A DNA stretch of 64,000 bases from Thermoactinomyces intermedius (GCF_016055025.1 NZ_JAECVW010000010.1); one strand, 5' to 3'. Shown: positions 33,928-43,040, numbered from the stretch's first letter. Numbers and translations: made by a program. Notes: generated by a model not told the origin, from the sequence alone.

Positions 33928-34743
33928 TTATTTGCCCAATTCACCGGCTCGTTTCGCCGCCTTCAGCACGGCCGCTTTCACCGCTTCGTCAAAACGATAG
34001 TCCCTTAATGCCTGCAAACCGGCCATGGTGGTGCCTCCGGGAGACGTAACTTCTTCACACAACTGCCGGGCATCTTTTCCACTTTCCATGAGCATATGTG
34101 CCGCTCCCAGCAAAGTTTGAACTGTTAACATCCGGGCGGTTTCCGGATCCAAACCGGCTGATACCCCGGCAGACTCCATGGCTTCCGTCAGGGTGTAGAT
34201 ATAAGCCGGACCACTCCCCGACAGGCCTGTCACGGCATCCATCAAAGCTTCCTCCACCGTGACCACCAAACCGATGGTGGAAAAAATCTCTCTTGTGATC
34301 TCAACCGCTTCCCGGGTCGCCCGGCTTCCCTTGCTCATCGCCGTGGCCGATCGTCCCACCCGGCATGAGGTGTTTGGCATCACCCGCATCACCGAAACCC
34401 GATTTTGTATATAATTTTCAATGAATTCCGTGGTGATTCCCGCCACCACAGAAATCAAAATTTGTCCGTCCTGTAAACGCTCTCCCCATTTTCTCAGCAC
34501 CCCGGCCGCATCTTTGGGTTTTACCGCAAGAATCACAATCTCTGCCCCGGTCACATTTTCTTCGTTTTGTCTCTCCCCATCAAGCCCGTATTTTTGGCAT
34601 ATTTCTTTGATGCGCGCACGGTTTTGCCGGTTTACCATGCTCACTTGGTGCGGTTTCACCTTCTTCTCTGTGATCAGCCCTTCCAAAATTGCTTCCGCCA
34701 TGGATCCGGCGCCGATAAACCCGATGGTCTTTTGTTCAAGCAT
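33928..34743 (-). CDS. proC: Pyrroline-5-carboxylate reductase
   Basis: A 271-residue NAD(P)H-dependent reductase for the last step of proline synthesis. The Rossmann motif is IGFIGAGSMAEAILEG, and GLSGSGPAYIYTLTEAM and EEVTSPGGTTMAGL mark the C-terminal dimer and substrate domain. The ATG at 34743 has AGGAGGG upstream. The gene is controlled by a proline-type T-box in its leader, so it should be induced when tRNA-Pro is uncharged. proA and proB are not nearby. Confidence 0.95.
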   Translation of the reverse strand: MLEQKTIGFIGAGSMAEAILEGLITEKKVKPHQVSMVNRQNRARIKEICQKYGLDGERQNEENVTGAEIVILAVKPKDAAGVLRKWGERLQDGQILISVVAGITTEFIENYIQNRVSVMRVMPNTSCRVGRSATAMSKGSRATREAVEITREIFSTIGLVVTVEEALMDAVTGLSGSGPAYIYTLTEAMESAGVSAGLDPETARMLTVQTLLGAAHMLMESGKDARQLCEEVTSPGGTTMAGLQALRDYRFDEAVKAAVLKAAKRAGELGK

Positions 34744-34771
34744 CAAAAATCCCTCCTCTTTCTTTCAAAAT

Positions 34772-35056
34772 AAAAAACCTCTTTTCGCCTAAAGGACGAA
34801 AGAGGTTTGTCTTCCGCGGTACCACCTTTGTTGGCACATCCATTGTGCCCGGCTTTTTATCTGTAACGGGAAAACCCGGATTGATTCATCATCATCCGCA
34901 TCCAAGGGTGGGTTCAAACAGACAACACCGGCAAAGCCTCTCAACCGCGGGCTTTACTCTCTGTACGGCTTGCCATGTTTTACTGGCCCTCGTCATCGCG
35001 TTTTCAACATATATCGGTTATACGAACGTTTTATTCTCACTGATCATGAAATTCTG
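34772..35056 (-). promoter_or_regulatory. T-box leader of proC, proline specifier
   Basis: The minus-strand leader contains the T-box sequence AAAGGTGGTACCGCGG (34828-34813), which pairs with the tRNA acceptor end. It is followed by a terminator with arms near 34774-34785 and 34796-34807 and a T-run. Upstream are stem I features: a GACGAGGGCCAGTA 5' segment, the AG bulge in CAGAGAG and a distal loop near GGTTGAGA. The specifier loop reads GAA-CCC-A, with the codon CCC (34912-34910) for proline, matching the gene. Uncharged tRNA-Pro should stabilise the antiterminator. A short open frame on the plus strand across this element is spurious. Confidence 0.92.
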
Positions 35057-35062
35057 CTAACT

Positions 35063-35091
35063 ATTATGAATCATTGCGATCGGGATGTCAA
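35063..35091 (-). promoter_or_regulatory. proC promoter
   Basis: Minus-strand TTGACA (35091-35086), a 17-nt spacer and CATAAT (35068-35063) place the transcript start near 35056, about 310 nt before the proC start and just upstream of the T-box stem I. Confidence 0.8.
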
Positions 35092-35387
35092 CCGGAGATC
35101 ACGGTCCGGGTCCCCATCCCTTCAACCGTTTTCAGGCTTGCAGAAAAAGAAAGCAAAAAAACAAATGCATTCATTTAATTGCATTTAATAATTTTTTGAT
35201 CAATCATTAAAATTTACATAAAAGAAAGAAAACAAAAAAGACGGTTCATCTTTTCAATAGAGAGGAACAGGCAAAAAAATAAACCGTTCAAATAATTTTA
35301 ATTTGAAAGCGCATTCAAAGTGTAGTAATCTTAACTTAAAACAGATATCCTTAAATAGGCTTGGGGTCCAAAAAAGGATTTGGACAC

Positions 35388-35412
35388 AAAAAAATCTCTG
35401 CCTTTCGGCAGA
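35388..35412 (-). terminator. Terminator of the GNAT gene
   Basis: The arms TCTGCC (35397-35402) and GGCAGA (35407-35412) form a short stem followed on the minus strand by a run of T. The 300 bp between this and the proC promoter is A+T rich and holds no recognised gene. Confidence 0.75.
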
Positions 35413-35433
35413 AACTCAAAGCATAAAAATGTG

Positions 35434-35877
35434 TTATGAAACGGTTTGACGCCTTTGAAAGACAGAATACAACTCTTTTTCCAAGCGAGTGGAGCAACTA
35501 TTGGTATAGCCGAGATGTTGATAAAATGGGAGCAGTTTTTTCGTTCCTTCATCGACTGTGATCCAAATCCTTTTGACTCCTTTTTTCCAAAAACGGTGTT
35601 CCAACTCACGGACCAACATGGTGCCAATTTTTCTCTTTTGATGGTCAGGATGAACAGCCAGACAATAAAAAAAGCCCGTTTGTTGATCAATCGTACCAAC
35701 AATCGCACCAACCACTGTTCCTTCTTCTTCAGCCACGATCACCAGATCCCGGTCCAAGCTGATTTGTTCCGCCAACACTTGCAACGTTTCTTTTTCCTGC
35801 TCGCGAGAAGCTGTCATTTGCCAAATGTTTGATACATCATGTACATCTGACAATCGAAAAGAACGTAAGCGTATCAT
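35434..35877 (-). CDS. GNAT family N-acetyltransferase
   Basis: A 147-residue acetyltransferase. The acetyl-CoA-binding motif A is LAVHPDHQKRKIGTMLV, preceded by the beta-4 strand GFFYCLAV and followed by YQHLGY. The substrate is unknown; the family includes antibiotic, protein and small-molecule acetyltransferases. GGGGGG precedes the ATG. Its neighbours give no functional hint. Confidence 0.85.
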   Translation of the reverse strand: MIRLRSFRLSDVHDVSNIWQMTASREQEKETLQVLAEQISLDRDLVIVAEEEGTVVGAIVGTIDQQTGFFYCLAVHPDHQKRKIGTMLVRELEHRFWKKGVKRIWITVDEGTKKLLPFYQHLGYTNSCSTRLEKELYSVFQRRQTVS

Positions 35878-35941
35878 TTTTTCCCCCCGCTTCAGATCCC
35901 ATTCTCGGCTTATTTATTTTACCTCAAGAACTAATTTTATT

Positions 35942-36631
35942 TCAATCCATTTCATTTCCAATCAGATTCATATCTTCCGCCGCATACCAAAGCCACGGGA
36001 CAAACAGGAGGATGGCCGCCCCTTGCCAGAAAACCACCGCAGAACCGATCCACCGTACCAAAACCGCCCCGGTCAAAACCATGCCCCAAACCAGCAGCGA
36101 CCACCAATGAAGCCATCGGGACGGGCCCGATGACTGAAACATCACGGCGGTATAAATCAATCCGCCGACAGCCCAACAAGAGGGAACAAAAACGCTGATC
36201 ACGGGGACAAGCAAATGTTCCCAGTCATCCAGATGGTGAAACAAGAGCGGATTGGTTGTCTCCCAAGCCATTTTCATCAGCAACGGATAGACAAACATTT
36301 GAATAAAGACATGGATGAACAAGGAAAGGCTGCCGGTCAAATGGATAAACCAACCCCACTGCAAAATCACGCGATATTGCCGGTCGAGGGTGAACAGCAA
36401 GATGGTGAAAACGGCCAATATGGATAAAACAGCAATCAGAATGCTGATCCAAGAGACCGTCACCAAGACCTCATTCGCCTGCATAAAACGAAACCGTTTG
36501 AGCCAGGGCCCCTGCGACAGTTGAAAAAGAACGAACATGACAAAAAGAACAGTGACGAAATGAAGAAGGGCCGACCCGCGGAACACCCATAAAAACCAAT
36601 GCTTGCGAACCCCTGCAGACACATGTTTCAT
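35942..36631 (-). CDS. Six-helix membrane protein of unknown function
   Basis: A 229-residue integral membrane protein with about six helices, many Trp and His residues and short loops (FHHLDDWEHLLVPV, WLHWWSLLVWG). I recognise no family. The ATG is preceded by CGGGGGG at 7 nt. It lies between the GNAT gene and a peptidase remnant; no operon is evident. A transporter or a haem-related membrane protein is conceivable, but nothing in the sequence shows it. Confidence 0.65.
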   Translation of the reverse strand: MKHVSAGVRKHWFLWVFRGSALLHFVTVLFVMFVLFQLSQGPWLKRFRFMQANEVLVTVSWISILIAVLSILAVFTILLFTLDRQYRVILQWGWFIHLTGSLSLFIHVFIQMFVYPLLMKMAWETTNPLLFHHLDDWEHLLVPVISVFVPSCWAVGGLIYTAVMFQSSGPSRWLHWWSLLVWGMVLTGAVLVRWIGSAVVFWQGAAILLFVPWLWYAAEDMNLIGNEMD

Positions 36632-36683
36632 CCATTTACCCCCCCGCCGGACGCTTATAAAAAAACAAAATTTTCCTTTATCT

Positions 36684-37054
36684 TTATTTTATCCTCCCCC
36701 TTCTTCTTTCAATCACCTTTTTCCAGATCTTTCTTATTATTTTTGATGCGATTAATGAAACGCATTCCTGTTCCAGAATAATAAAAGGACTGACCACCCG
36801 GGGAAGCCCCCGATTCTTGTTTCGCTTTTCTCCCTCGCCCATTGCTTCCTTCCGCAAGGCGAAAAAAGCTTCCATCGTCTTGATATGCATAATTAGTTGT
36901 CCTTTATCATCACCGGCTCCCCGCCCGAACAACTTGCCCCCCCCTCTTTGCGATATGCTGCCTGTGTGCTGATGCTCGGAATGCTCACAAATTTGGTCAA
37001 CTCTTCAAGATGTTTTTCGCGTTGGTTGCGAAAATACGCAAATTGTTCCATCAT
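36684..37054 (-). pseudogene. M20 family metallopeptidase remnant, frameshifted and truncated
   Basis: A good ribosome site (AAGGAGG) and ATG at 37054 open a frame reading MEQFAYFRNQREKHLEEL and FVSIPSIST, the usual start of M20 dipeptidases. It closes after about 52 residues. The next frame, overlapping by about 40 nt, reads FGRGAGDDKGQLIMHIKTM, the metal-binding RGAxDDKG motif of the same family. Roughly 50 residues that should lie between the two motifs are missing, and everything after EAFFALRK is unrelated. The gene is thus a remnant with an internal deletion, a frameshift and loss of most of the C-terminus. Confidence 0.8.
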
Positions 37055-37134
37055 AGGGTTCCCTCCTTTTATTTGCGAAATAATTTGATTTTTAGAATTT
37101 ATGATAAACCTTTGCGGCCACGATACTAATTCAA

Positions 37135-37181
37135 AAATAAAAAACACCCTTTGACCCGTTCATCTTGGTCGAAGGGTGTTT
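37135..37181 (-). terminator. Terminator of the VanW-family gene
   Basis: The arms AAACACCCTTTGACC (37142-37156) and GGTCGAAGGGTGTTT (37167-37181), with one mismatch, are followed on the minus strand by TTATTTTTG. Confidence 0.87.
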
Positions 37182-37186
37182 ATCAT

Positions 37187-38512
37187 TTAAGATTGCGGCA
37201 CTTCTTTTCCGTTTTGATCAACGACCACTTCCGTAAAGGATTCGGGTGCCGGCGCCACATTGCGCTTTTTCACTTTGGCACCGGGAACCGTATAAACATT
37301 TGCCGTCAGTTCCCCGCCGTTGATAAAGATCCGCAAAAGAATCGGGGCATCCAGATTGTTTTGGAAGCGGAAATCCGGCCCGCCCCATGAAACCGTGGCA
37401 TCCCGGCCTTTGGGCACATAATTGACATCGGCACTGTGATGAACCACTCTCAGCATTTTCAATCCGGCACGGTCCGTGCTGTTGTATAACGTGGAAGAGA
37501 CTTGGCAAATGCCTCCGCCAATGCCTTCGGTATATTCTCCTTTGACAATCACGTGAGCGGTTTTATATCCTCTGGCTTCAGTGCGCTCTCCCACCACTTG
37601 GTTGAATGAAAATTTTTCGCCGGGCAACATGACCAAATTATGAATCTCCTTGGAGGCCAGCTTCATATTCGTGGTCCGGTTGACGTTTCCGGGGTTGAAT
37701 TTGGTGGTGTAGCTTCCGATCAAATTCTTGTCCACTTGTTGCAAATCCTTGCTGGTTACCTCCGGTTTCACCTCCACCATGGGGATCACATACGGTTGAT
37801 TCAAGGAAGCATGCCAATTTTTCAGCCATTCCTTCATTTTTTCCACATCCATGTCTTTCCCGTATTCTCCCTTGATCAGGGCCCCTCCCCAACGGTTGTT
37901 CTCAAACCGGGCATTTTTTGGTTCGACACGCACTTCCTTCCGGACATTGTCCAACCATTCGGTTAATTTTTTCATATCCACACTTTCCGGATTTTTTCCG
38001 TCATAACCCAATTGCCACAAATCCAACTCGTATTTTTTGTCCTCATGTTGCAAAATCAGTTTGGCCGGATCTTTCTTTTCTTCCTCCGTCTGAACGGCAG
38101 AAACTTCTTCCGTCGTCCCGGCCGGGCCGTAAACGCCAAAGCCCAGAATCGCCACCACCGTCATGGATGCGAGGATGGTGCTCACCAATATCTTTTTGGG
38201 ACGGGGGGTGTTTTTGATTTCACTCTTGATCCGTTCCCGGATTCCTCTTTCCTGCGGCACGCCTGCCGGGGTTTTATCCGCTTTCTCATTTGGTTCGTTT
38301 TGCTCACTCATGGCTTCCGGTTTTGCATGGGTTTGTTCAACCTTTGCATGCGCTTCAGTGCCTGTCGGGGAAAATGCCCCCGGATCACCGGACACCTGCT
38401 GCTCCCCGCTTCCCGTACCTTCCGGCTTCTTTCCATCCACACTGTTCATTAACTCAGACTTTGTTTCAGAGGAATGTTCCTCATGTTTCTTCTCTTTTTC
38501 CTCCACAAGCAC
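37187..38512 (-). CDS. VanW family membrane-anchored protein (YoaR-like)
   Basis: A 441-residue protein. The first 105 residues are a Glu/Lys/Pro-rich cytoplasmic region, then one membrane helix (about 108-128), then an extracellular part with a peptidoglycan-binding-4-type domain (about 150-270) and a VanW domain (about 280-400: MLPGEKFSFNQVVGERTEARGY and GGGICQVSSTLYNS). VanW domains occur in cell-wall-associated proteins and are of uncertain function. The long low-complexity cytoplasmic N-terminus is unusual for the family. Two GTG codons are possible starts, six bases apart, after GGGAG. mutY follows upstream on the same strand. Confidence 0.85.
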   Translation of the reverse strand: MLVEEKEKKHEEHSSETKSELMNSVDGKKPEGTGSGEQQVSGDPGAFSPTGTEAHAKVEQTHAKPEAMSEQNEPNEKADKTPAGVPQERGIRERIKSEIKNTPRPKKILVSTILASMTVVAILGFGVYGPAGTTEEVSAVQTEEEKKDPAKLILQHEDKKYELDLWQLGYDGKNPESVDMKKLTEWLDNVRKEVRVEPKNARFENNRWGGALIKGEYGKDMDVEKMKEWLKNWHASLNQPYVIPMVEVKPEVTSKDLQQVDKNLIGSYTTKFNPGNVNRTTNMKLASKEIHNLVMLPGEKFSFNQVVGERTEARGYKTAHVIVKGEYTEGIGGGICQVSSTLYNSTDRAGLKMLRVVHHSADVNYVPKGRDATVSWGGPDFRFQNNLDAPILLRIFINGGELTANVYTVPGAKVKKRNVAPAPESFTEVVVDQNGKEVPQS

Positions 38513-38535
38513 ACTCTCCCTTTATCTTCCATCCG

Positions 38536-39639
38536 TCAGACTTTTTTTCGTTCGGTTTCAAACGCTTTGTGGTAAACATTGGCCCAGGTTTTTTCATCTC
38601 TTTTCTCTTTTTCCAGCCATGACCATGACGTTGGCAAATCAAAGCCGGTATGTTTCAGTTCCACTTCCACCACCGTCACCTTCCAATGGCGATGGCTGAA
38701 AACATGTTGAAACTCTCCTTTAATTATATAATTTAAAACAGGTATTCGATTTTCTTTGCAAAATTTTTCTATGATTGTCAAATGGCGATCCCCTTTGGGA
38801 ATTTCAAAGGTCGGCAAGCCCCAAAGTCCGGCAAGCAATCCTTGTTCAGGCCTTTTCTCCCCGATAAACAAGTTTTGATGTTGAAAAAAGGCCATCACCA
38901 TCTCTTGTTGGACCGGCGGTTTTGCCTTTTTTTTGACCGGAAGTTGTTCTTCCATCCCTTTTTCATAGGCTTCGCACACCGGACGAACCGGACAGAGCAA
39001 ACAGCCGGGGGAAACCGGGGTGCAAATGGTTGCCCCCAAATCCATCAACGCCTGGTTGAAATCCCCCGGGGCTTCTTCCGGCATGACTTTCTCAACCAGA
39101 GACTCCATCTTCTTCCGGGTGGTGCCGGATGCTATATCCTCCCCGATGGCAAACAACCGGGAAAAAACGCGCATCACGTTTCCGTCCACGGCCGGAATCT
39201 TTTGGTCAAAAGCAATGCTCAACACCGCTCCGGCGGTATATGCGCCGATTCCTTTTAATTTTAAAATGGATTTTTTATCTGAAGGGATTTTCCCATCGCC
39301 TTCATGAACAATTTGCTTGGCGGCTTGGTGCAAATTTCGCACGCGCGAATAGTAGCCCAAACCTTCCCAAGCCTTCAACACTTGTTCTTCAGGGGCATTG
39401 GCCAGATCTTCCACCGTGGGAAATAGCTCCATAAACCGTTCAAAATAAGGAATCACCGTATCGACGCGGGTTTGTTGCAGCATGATTTCGGAAACCCAGA
39501 TCCGGTAAGGATCTTTGTTTTTTCGCCACGGCAAATCTCTCTTGTTTTGTCCGTACCAGGTCAGCAATTGTGTCTGAATAGTATGTCGTTTTTCATCGCT
39601 GATGGATAAGTGCTTATCAATCTCACGACTTTTTGGCAA
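38536..39639 (-). CDS. mutY: Adenine DNA glycosylase
   Basis: A 367-residue base-excision repair enzyme that removes adenine mispaired with 8-oxoguanine. The catalytic Glu lies in SEIMLQQTRVDTV, the helix-hairpin-helix in LKGIGAYTAGAVL, the catalytic Asp in PAVDGNVMRV, and the 4Fe-4S cluster in CTPVSPGCLLCPVRPVC (C-x6-C-x2-C-x5-C). The C-terminal NUDIX-like domain recognises 8-oxoguanine (GLLAGLWGLP). The start is a TTG at 39639 after AAAGGAGG. It is divergent from yfhP, the same neighbourhood as in B. subtilis. Confidence 0.95.
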   Translation of the reverse strand: MPKSREIDKHLSISDEKRHTIQTQLLTWYGQNKRDLPWRKNKDPYRIWVSEIMLQQTRVDTVIPYFERFMELFPTVEDLANAPEEQVLKAWEGLGYYSRVRNLHQAAKQIVHEGDGKIPSDKKSILKLKGIGAYTAGAVLSIAFDQKIPAVDGNVMRVFSRLFAIGEDIASGTTRKKMESLVEKVMPEEAPGDFNQALMDLGATICTPVSPGCLLCPVRPVCEAYEKGMEEQLPVKKKAKPPVQQEMVMAFFQHQNLFIGEKRPEQGLLAGLWGLPTFEIPKGDRHLTIIEKFCKENRIPVLNYIIKGEFQHVFSHRHWKVTVVEVELKHTGFDLPTSWSWLEKEKRDEKTWANVYHKAFETERKKV

Positions 39640-39881
39640 TCAGTGTCCTCCTTTAGCATGAATTCGGTTCCAAAGGTTATAATCTGAATGAGATGATACA
39701 GAAAATCCTGTTATTAACATCATACACGACCTGACCCCGATTTGTATAAATGAATTTTAACGTTCCTTTAAACTATGGACAGCAGTTGTTTTATTAAAAT
39801 TAATTTTATCGATTACGTCAATCTTTTCTTTATAAAAATCTGATAAAATTTGTTCAGTCTGTCCCGGAGGAGGGTCTAAAC

Positions 39882-40859
39882 ATGGATACAGGAACCCATT
39901 TTGTGATGGGGGTGGGACTTTTCGGATTGGCTCAATTGGATCCGGCGGTCACAACCGATCCCGAAACAATGAAATCGGTGCTGCTGGCAACCGTGATCGG
40001 ATCGGAAATCCCGGATATCGATACGCTTTACCGCCTGAAAGGAAATGCCAAATATATCCGGAATCACCGGGGATTCAGCCATTCATTGCCAATGCTTTTG
40101 ATCTGGCCCGGTCTCATCACCCTTGGGCTTTTTGTTCTGCTTCCGGAAATGAATGTGTTACACACGTTTTTATGGAGCTTTCTTGCCGTCTTTATCCATA
40201 TCTTTATTGATTTGTTTAATTCTTACGGAACCCAGGCGTTGCGCCCGTTATCAAGAAACTGGGTCGCTTTTAACGTTTTGAATATCTTTGACCCTTTCAT
40301 TTTTTCCCTTCATTTGGCCGGGTTTGCCCTGTGGTGGATATGGCCGGCACAATGTGGAAAAATATTCCTTATCATCTATTTGACAATCGCCTGTTATATT
40401 GCACTCCGGTTTTGGCAACAGAGAAATCTGCTCCGGATGGCACAAAAACAAGTCAATTTGCTCGGCAGATACACCGTGACCCCCACTTTCCGCTGGAATG
40501 TGTGGAATTTGATCGTTGAAACCCCGGAAATGGCGAAGGTGGGGGAAATTCGCAATAAACGAATCCATTGGACCGGCCGTTTTCCGAGCAAAGATTTGCT
40601 TCATCCGGCTGTCAAGGAATCGAAAAAGGCCGAGCCCATCCGTGCATTCCTTTCTTTTACTTCTTACGGATATCCCAAAGTCTTTGAACGTCCCTACGGT
40701 TATGAGGTCCGCTGGCTGGACGTCCGGTACCATTATAAAAGGCATTATCCCTTTTTTGCCATTGCTTTACTTGACCATCATCACCGAATCTTTTACGCTT
40801 ATGTTGGTTGGATGAGCAGAGAACAATTAGATAAAAAAACAAAACAATTCATTTCATAA
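39882..40859 (+). CDS. yfhP: YfhP-like membrane metal-dependent hydrolase (YdjM/DUF457 family)
   Basis: A 325-residue protein. The N-terminal half has about four membrane helices with the YdjM-type metal motifs MDTGTHFVMG, EIPDIDTL and HRGFSHS. The C-terminal half is soluble and basic. B. subtilis YfhP represses yfhQ-fabL-sspE-yfhP transcription by an unknown route; the family includes membrane-bound hydrolases. The divergent partner is mutY (B. subtilis yfhQ). GGAGGAGG precedes the ATG. Confidence 0.85.
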   Translation: MDTGTHFVMGVGLFGLAQLDPAVTTDPETMKSVLLATVIGSEIPDIDTLYRLKGNAKYIRNHRGFSHSLPMLLIWPGLITLGLFVLLPEMNVLHTFLWSFLAVFIHIFIDLFNSYGTQALRPLSRNWVAFNVLNIFDPFIFSLHLAGFALWWIWPAQCGKIFLIIYLTIACYIALRFWQQRNLLRMAQKQVNLLGRYTVTPTFRWNVWNLIVETPEMAKVGEIRNKRIHWTGRFPSKDLLHPAVKESKKAEPIRAFLSFTSYGYPKVFERPYGYEVRWLDVRYHYKRHYPFFAIALLDHHHRIFYAYVGWMSREQLDKKTKQFIS

Positions 40860-40893
40860 ATTCGCACGATGAAACCGGAGGAGAAGTAAAAGA

Positions 40894-41823
40894 ATGAATG
40901 GAACGGAACAAACATTGAATACGCAATTTGCGGCCGCCGGGGAACTGGCGGTGCAAACCAAAACCCTGTTGACCCGGATGATTGAAGATCCGATGTCTTA
41001 CATTGTCCTTCCGGTCGGCCAAATTGCACTCATTGTTGTTTTGACGATCGTGGCACTTCGCTTTGTCGACCGGATTGTGGATAAAATTTTTGACATCAGC
41101 CGGATGGAATCCAAAAAAGCGCAAACCCTCCGCAAGTTGATCAAATCGATTGCCCGTTACGCCATTTACTTTATATCCGCGCTCACCATTTTAATCAATC
41201 TCGGCTTTGATCCGCTGCCTGTGCTGGCCGGTGCCGGTGTTTTGGGTCTGGCGGTCGGTTTCGGGGCACAAAATTTGATCCGGGATGTCATCAGTGGCTT
41301 TTTTATGATCTTCGAGGGACAACTGGAAGTCGGCGATTATGTGGAAATCAACGGTCAAATCCGCGGAACGGTCGAAGAAGTGGGCCTCCGCATCACCAAA
41401 ATTCGCGAATTTAACCAACGACTGCATTATCTTGCGAACGGAAACATCAACCAGGTGACAAATTACAACCGGGATCAGATGCGGGCCATTGTCAATGTGA
41501 CAGTTCCTTATGAATCCGACCTGTCAAAAGTGAATGAAGCATTGGAAGAGGTTTGCGCAAGCATTCAAGAAAAGTTTGCCTCCTCTCTGATTCAAGAGCC
41601 GGAAATCTTGGGAATCACCACGATGGATACAAGCGGGGTCACATTCACCCTGACCGCCCTCAGCGAACCGGATCAATTTTGGGCGCTGGAAAGGGCGATC
41701 CGAAAAGAAGCCATTCTTGTTCTGCACCGATACAATATCGACTTCGCTTATCCGCGCAGTGTGATTTATCACGCAGAAGACGGACAAGAAGTCAAACTGG
41801 TCAAAGAAGGCTTGGAAGTGTAA
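40894..41823 (+). CDS. Small-conductance mechanosensitive channel, MscS family
   Basis: A 309-residue channel similar to B. subtilis YkuT. Three membrane helices precede a pore helix with the Gly/Ala pattern GAGVLGLAVGFGAQNLIRDVISGFF, then a beta domain (VGDYVEINGQIRGTVEEVGLR) and a C-terminal alpha-beta domain. It opens under membrane tension to release solutes after osmotic downshock. GGAGGAGAAG precedes the ATG. It lies 34 nt after yfhP and may be cotranscribed with it. Confidence 0.92.
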   Translation: MNGTEQTLNTQFAAAGELAVQTKTLLTRMIEDPMSYIVLPVGQIALIVVLTIVALRFVDRIVDKIFDISRMESKKAQTLRKLIKSIARYAIYFISALTILINLGFDPLPVLAGAGVLGLAVGFGAQNLIRDVISGFFMIFEGQLEVGDYVEINGQIRGTVEEVGLRITKIREFNQRLHYLANGNINQVTNYNRDQMRAIVNVTVPYESDLSKVNEALEEVCASIQEKFASSLIQEPEILGITTMDTSGVTFTLTALSEPDQFWALERAIRKEAILVLHRYNIDFAYPRSVIYHAEDGQEVKLVKEGLEV

Positions 41824-41835
41824 GGAAATACAATC

Positions 41836-41865
41836 AGCCCCTCCTTTTGAAGGAGGGGCTTTTTC
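41836..41865 (+). terminator. Terminator of the mscS gene
   Basis: A perfect stem with arms AGCCCCTCCT and AGGAGGGGCT and a 5-nt loop is followed by TTTTC. Confidence 0.9.
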
Positions 41866-41899
41866 AGTTTTCCGAGACCGCTGTTTCGTCAACGGTTTT

Positions 41900-42100
41900 T
41901 TATAGAAATTGCCCGGCAAGCACAAAGACGGTAATGGCAAGAATTGCAATCCCTGTCCACAATGCCATCGCTTTCAGATCCCTCATCAAGATGCCATTGG
42001 CATCGACTTCAGCCACACGTTTCTTCTTTTGTTGAGCTCTCTTCCTTGCCACTTTCATCTTCTCCTTTACAAATGTCGATCGGATCATTGCCATTTCCAT
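41900..42100 (-). CDS. Small basic membrane protein
   Basis: A protein of up to 66 residues: a strongly basic N-terminal half (KVARKRAQQKKKRVAEVD) followed by one membrane helix (ALWTGIAILAITVFVLAG). Its ATG at 42100 overlaps the stop of the AlkA-like gene (TAATG), so it may be translated by coupling. A start at GTG 42052, after AAAGGAG, would give about 50 residues and is equally possible. No family is recognised. Confidence 0.55.
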   Translation of the reverse strand: MEMAMIRSTFVKEKMKVARKRAQQKKKRVAEVDANGILMRDLKAMALWTGIAILAITVFVLAGQFL

Positions 42101-42999
42101 TATTTTTCGTTTTTCAGGTCTCTCAGGGCATCCCATAAATAAAAAGTAACATAACTGGCATAGGGGGACCAACTTCGGCCAAGTTGGCGGACAGTCGATT
42201 CATCCGGCCTTTCTTCCATGGAATAAAACTGTTTGACCGCATTTCTCAGCCCGATATCCTGGGCCGGGAGCAGATCGGGCCTCCCCAGTCCAAATAGCAT
42301 CACACATTCCGCCGTCCAACGTCCAATCCCCCGGATCGGAAGCAAGCGGGCAAAAACTTCCTCATCGGAACACTGGTCCAGTGCCTCCAGATCCAATTTG
42401 CCGCCGGCTATCCTCCTCGACAGATCAATAATGTATTCTGCTTTGCGACGATTGAACTGAATCGCTTGCAAATCTTCATACCGGAGCCGGGCAATCTGTT
42501 CCGGAGTCGGGAAAACGGCCCATCGTTCTCCTTGAAACTCCGCTTCATCCCCTGCCAGTTCAATCAAACGGCGAATGAGGACAGCTGCAAAAGATACATT
42601 CAATTGTTGCCCGATGATGGTTTTGATCAGGCACTCATGCAAATCGGGATCCAGCACAAAATGCAATCCCTTCCGCGCCAGGATCACCGGGGCCAACTCC
42701 GGGACTTGTTCCATTTGTTCATAGAACGGTTGCAAGTCCACTTCGGTGGAAAACATGCGGGCCACTTTTTTGCGGAGCCCTTCTTCCTCCTGTTCCCCCA
42801 CCTTCCCGGTGATCTCCACCTTCAGGGCAACCTCCTCTTCGTCACAGCTTACCGAGAGCAATAACGGACCGTGCTTTCCGTGAATGGTACGCTGAAAACG
42901 GCCATGTTGGCAACGGTAAATGCTTTTTTCAAAGAATTGAAGACGTTTGGTCGTCAGTTTGAATGAATACGGATAACTCAATGGAAGCGAAAATTCCAT
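42100..42999 (-). CDS. DNA-3-methyladenine glycosylase II (AlkA-like)
   Basis: A 299-residue base-excision repair glycosylase for alkylated purines. The helix-hairpin-helix is LLPIRGIGRWTAECVML and the catalytic Asp lies in LLPAQDIGLRNAV. The N-terminal beta domain resembles AlkA. There is no Fe-S cluster motif, as expected. B. subtilis has a similar protein, YfjP. A small basic membrane protein gene overlaps its stop codon. Confidence 0.88.
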   Translation of the reverse strand: MEFSLPLSYPYSFKLTTKRLQFFEKSIYRCQHGRFQRTIHGKHGPLLLSVSCDEEEVALKVEITGKVGEQEEEGLRKKVARMFSTEVDLQPFYEQMEQVPELAPVILARKGLHFVLDPDLHECLIKTIIGQQLNVSFAAVLIRRLIELAGDEAEFQGERWAVFPTPEQIARLRYEDLQAIQFNRRKAEYIIDLSRRIAGGKLDLEALDQCSDEEVFARLLPIRGIGRWTAECVMLFGLGRPDLLPAQDIGLRNAVKQFYSMEERPDESTVRQLGRSWSPYASYVTFYLWDALRDLKNEK

Positions 43000-43040
43000 C
43001 GTATTTCTCCTTTCCCTTTCATTTTATGCTCATCCCCAAT

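Noticed and set aside
33681..33944. An 87-codon minus-strand frame downstream of proC
   Set aside because: It overlaps the proC 3' end and runs through the proC terminator; no ribosome site.
34845..35060. A 71-codon plus-strand frame
   Set aside because: It is the reverse strand of the proC T-box leader, whose RNA features are clear.
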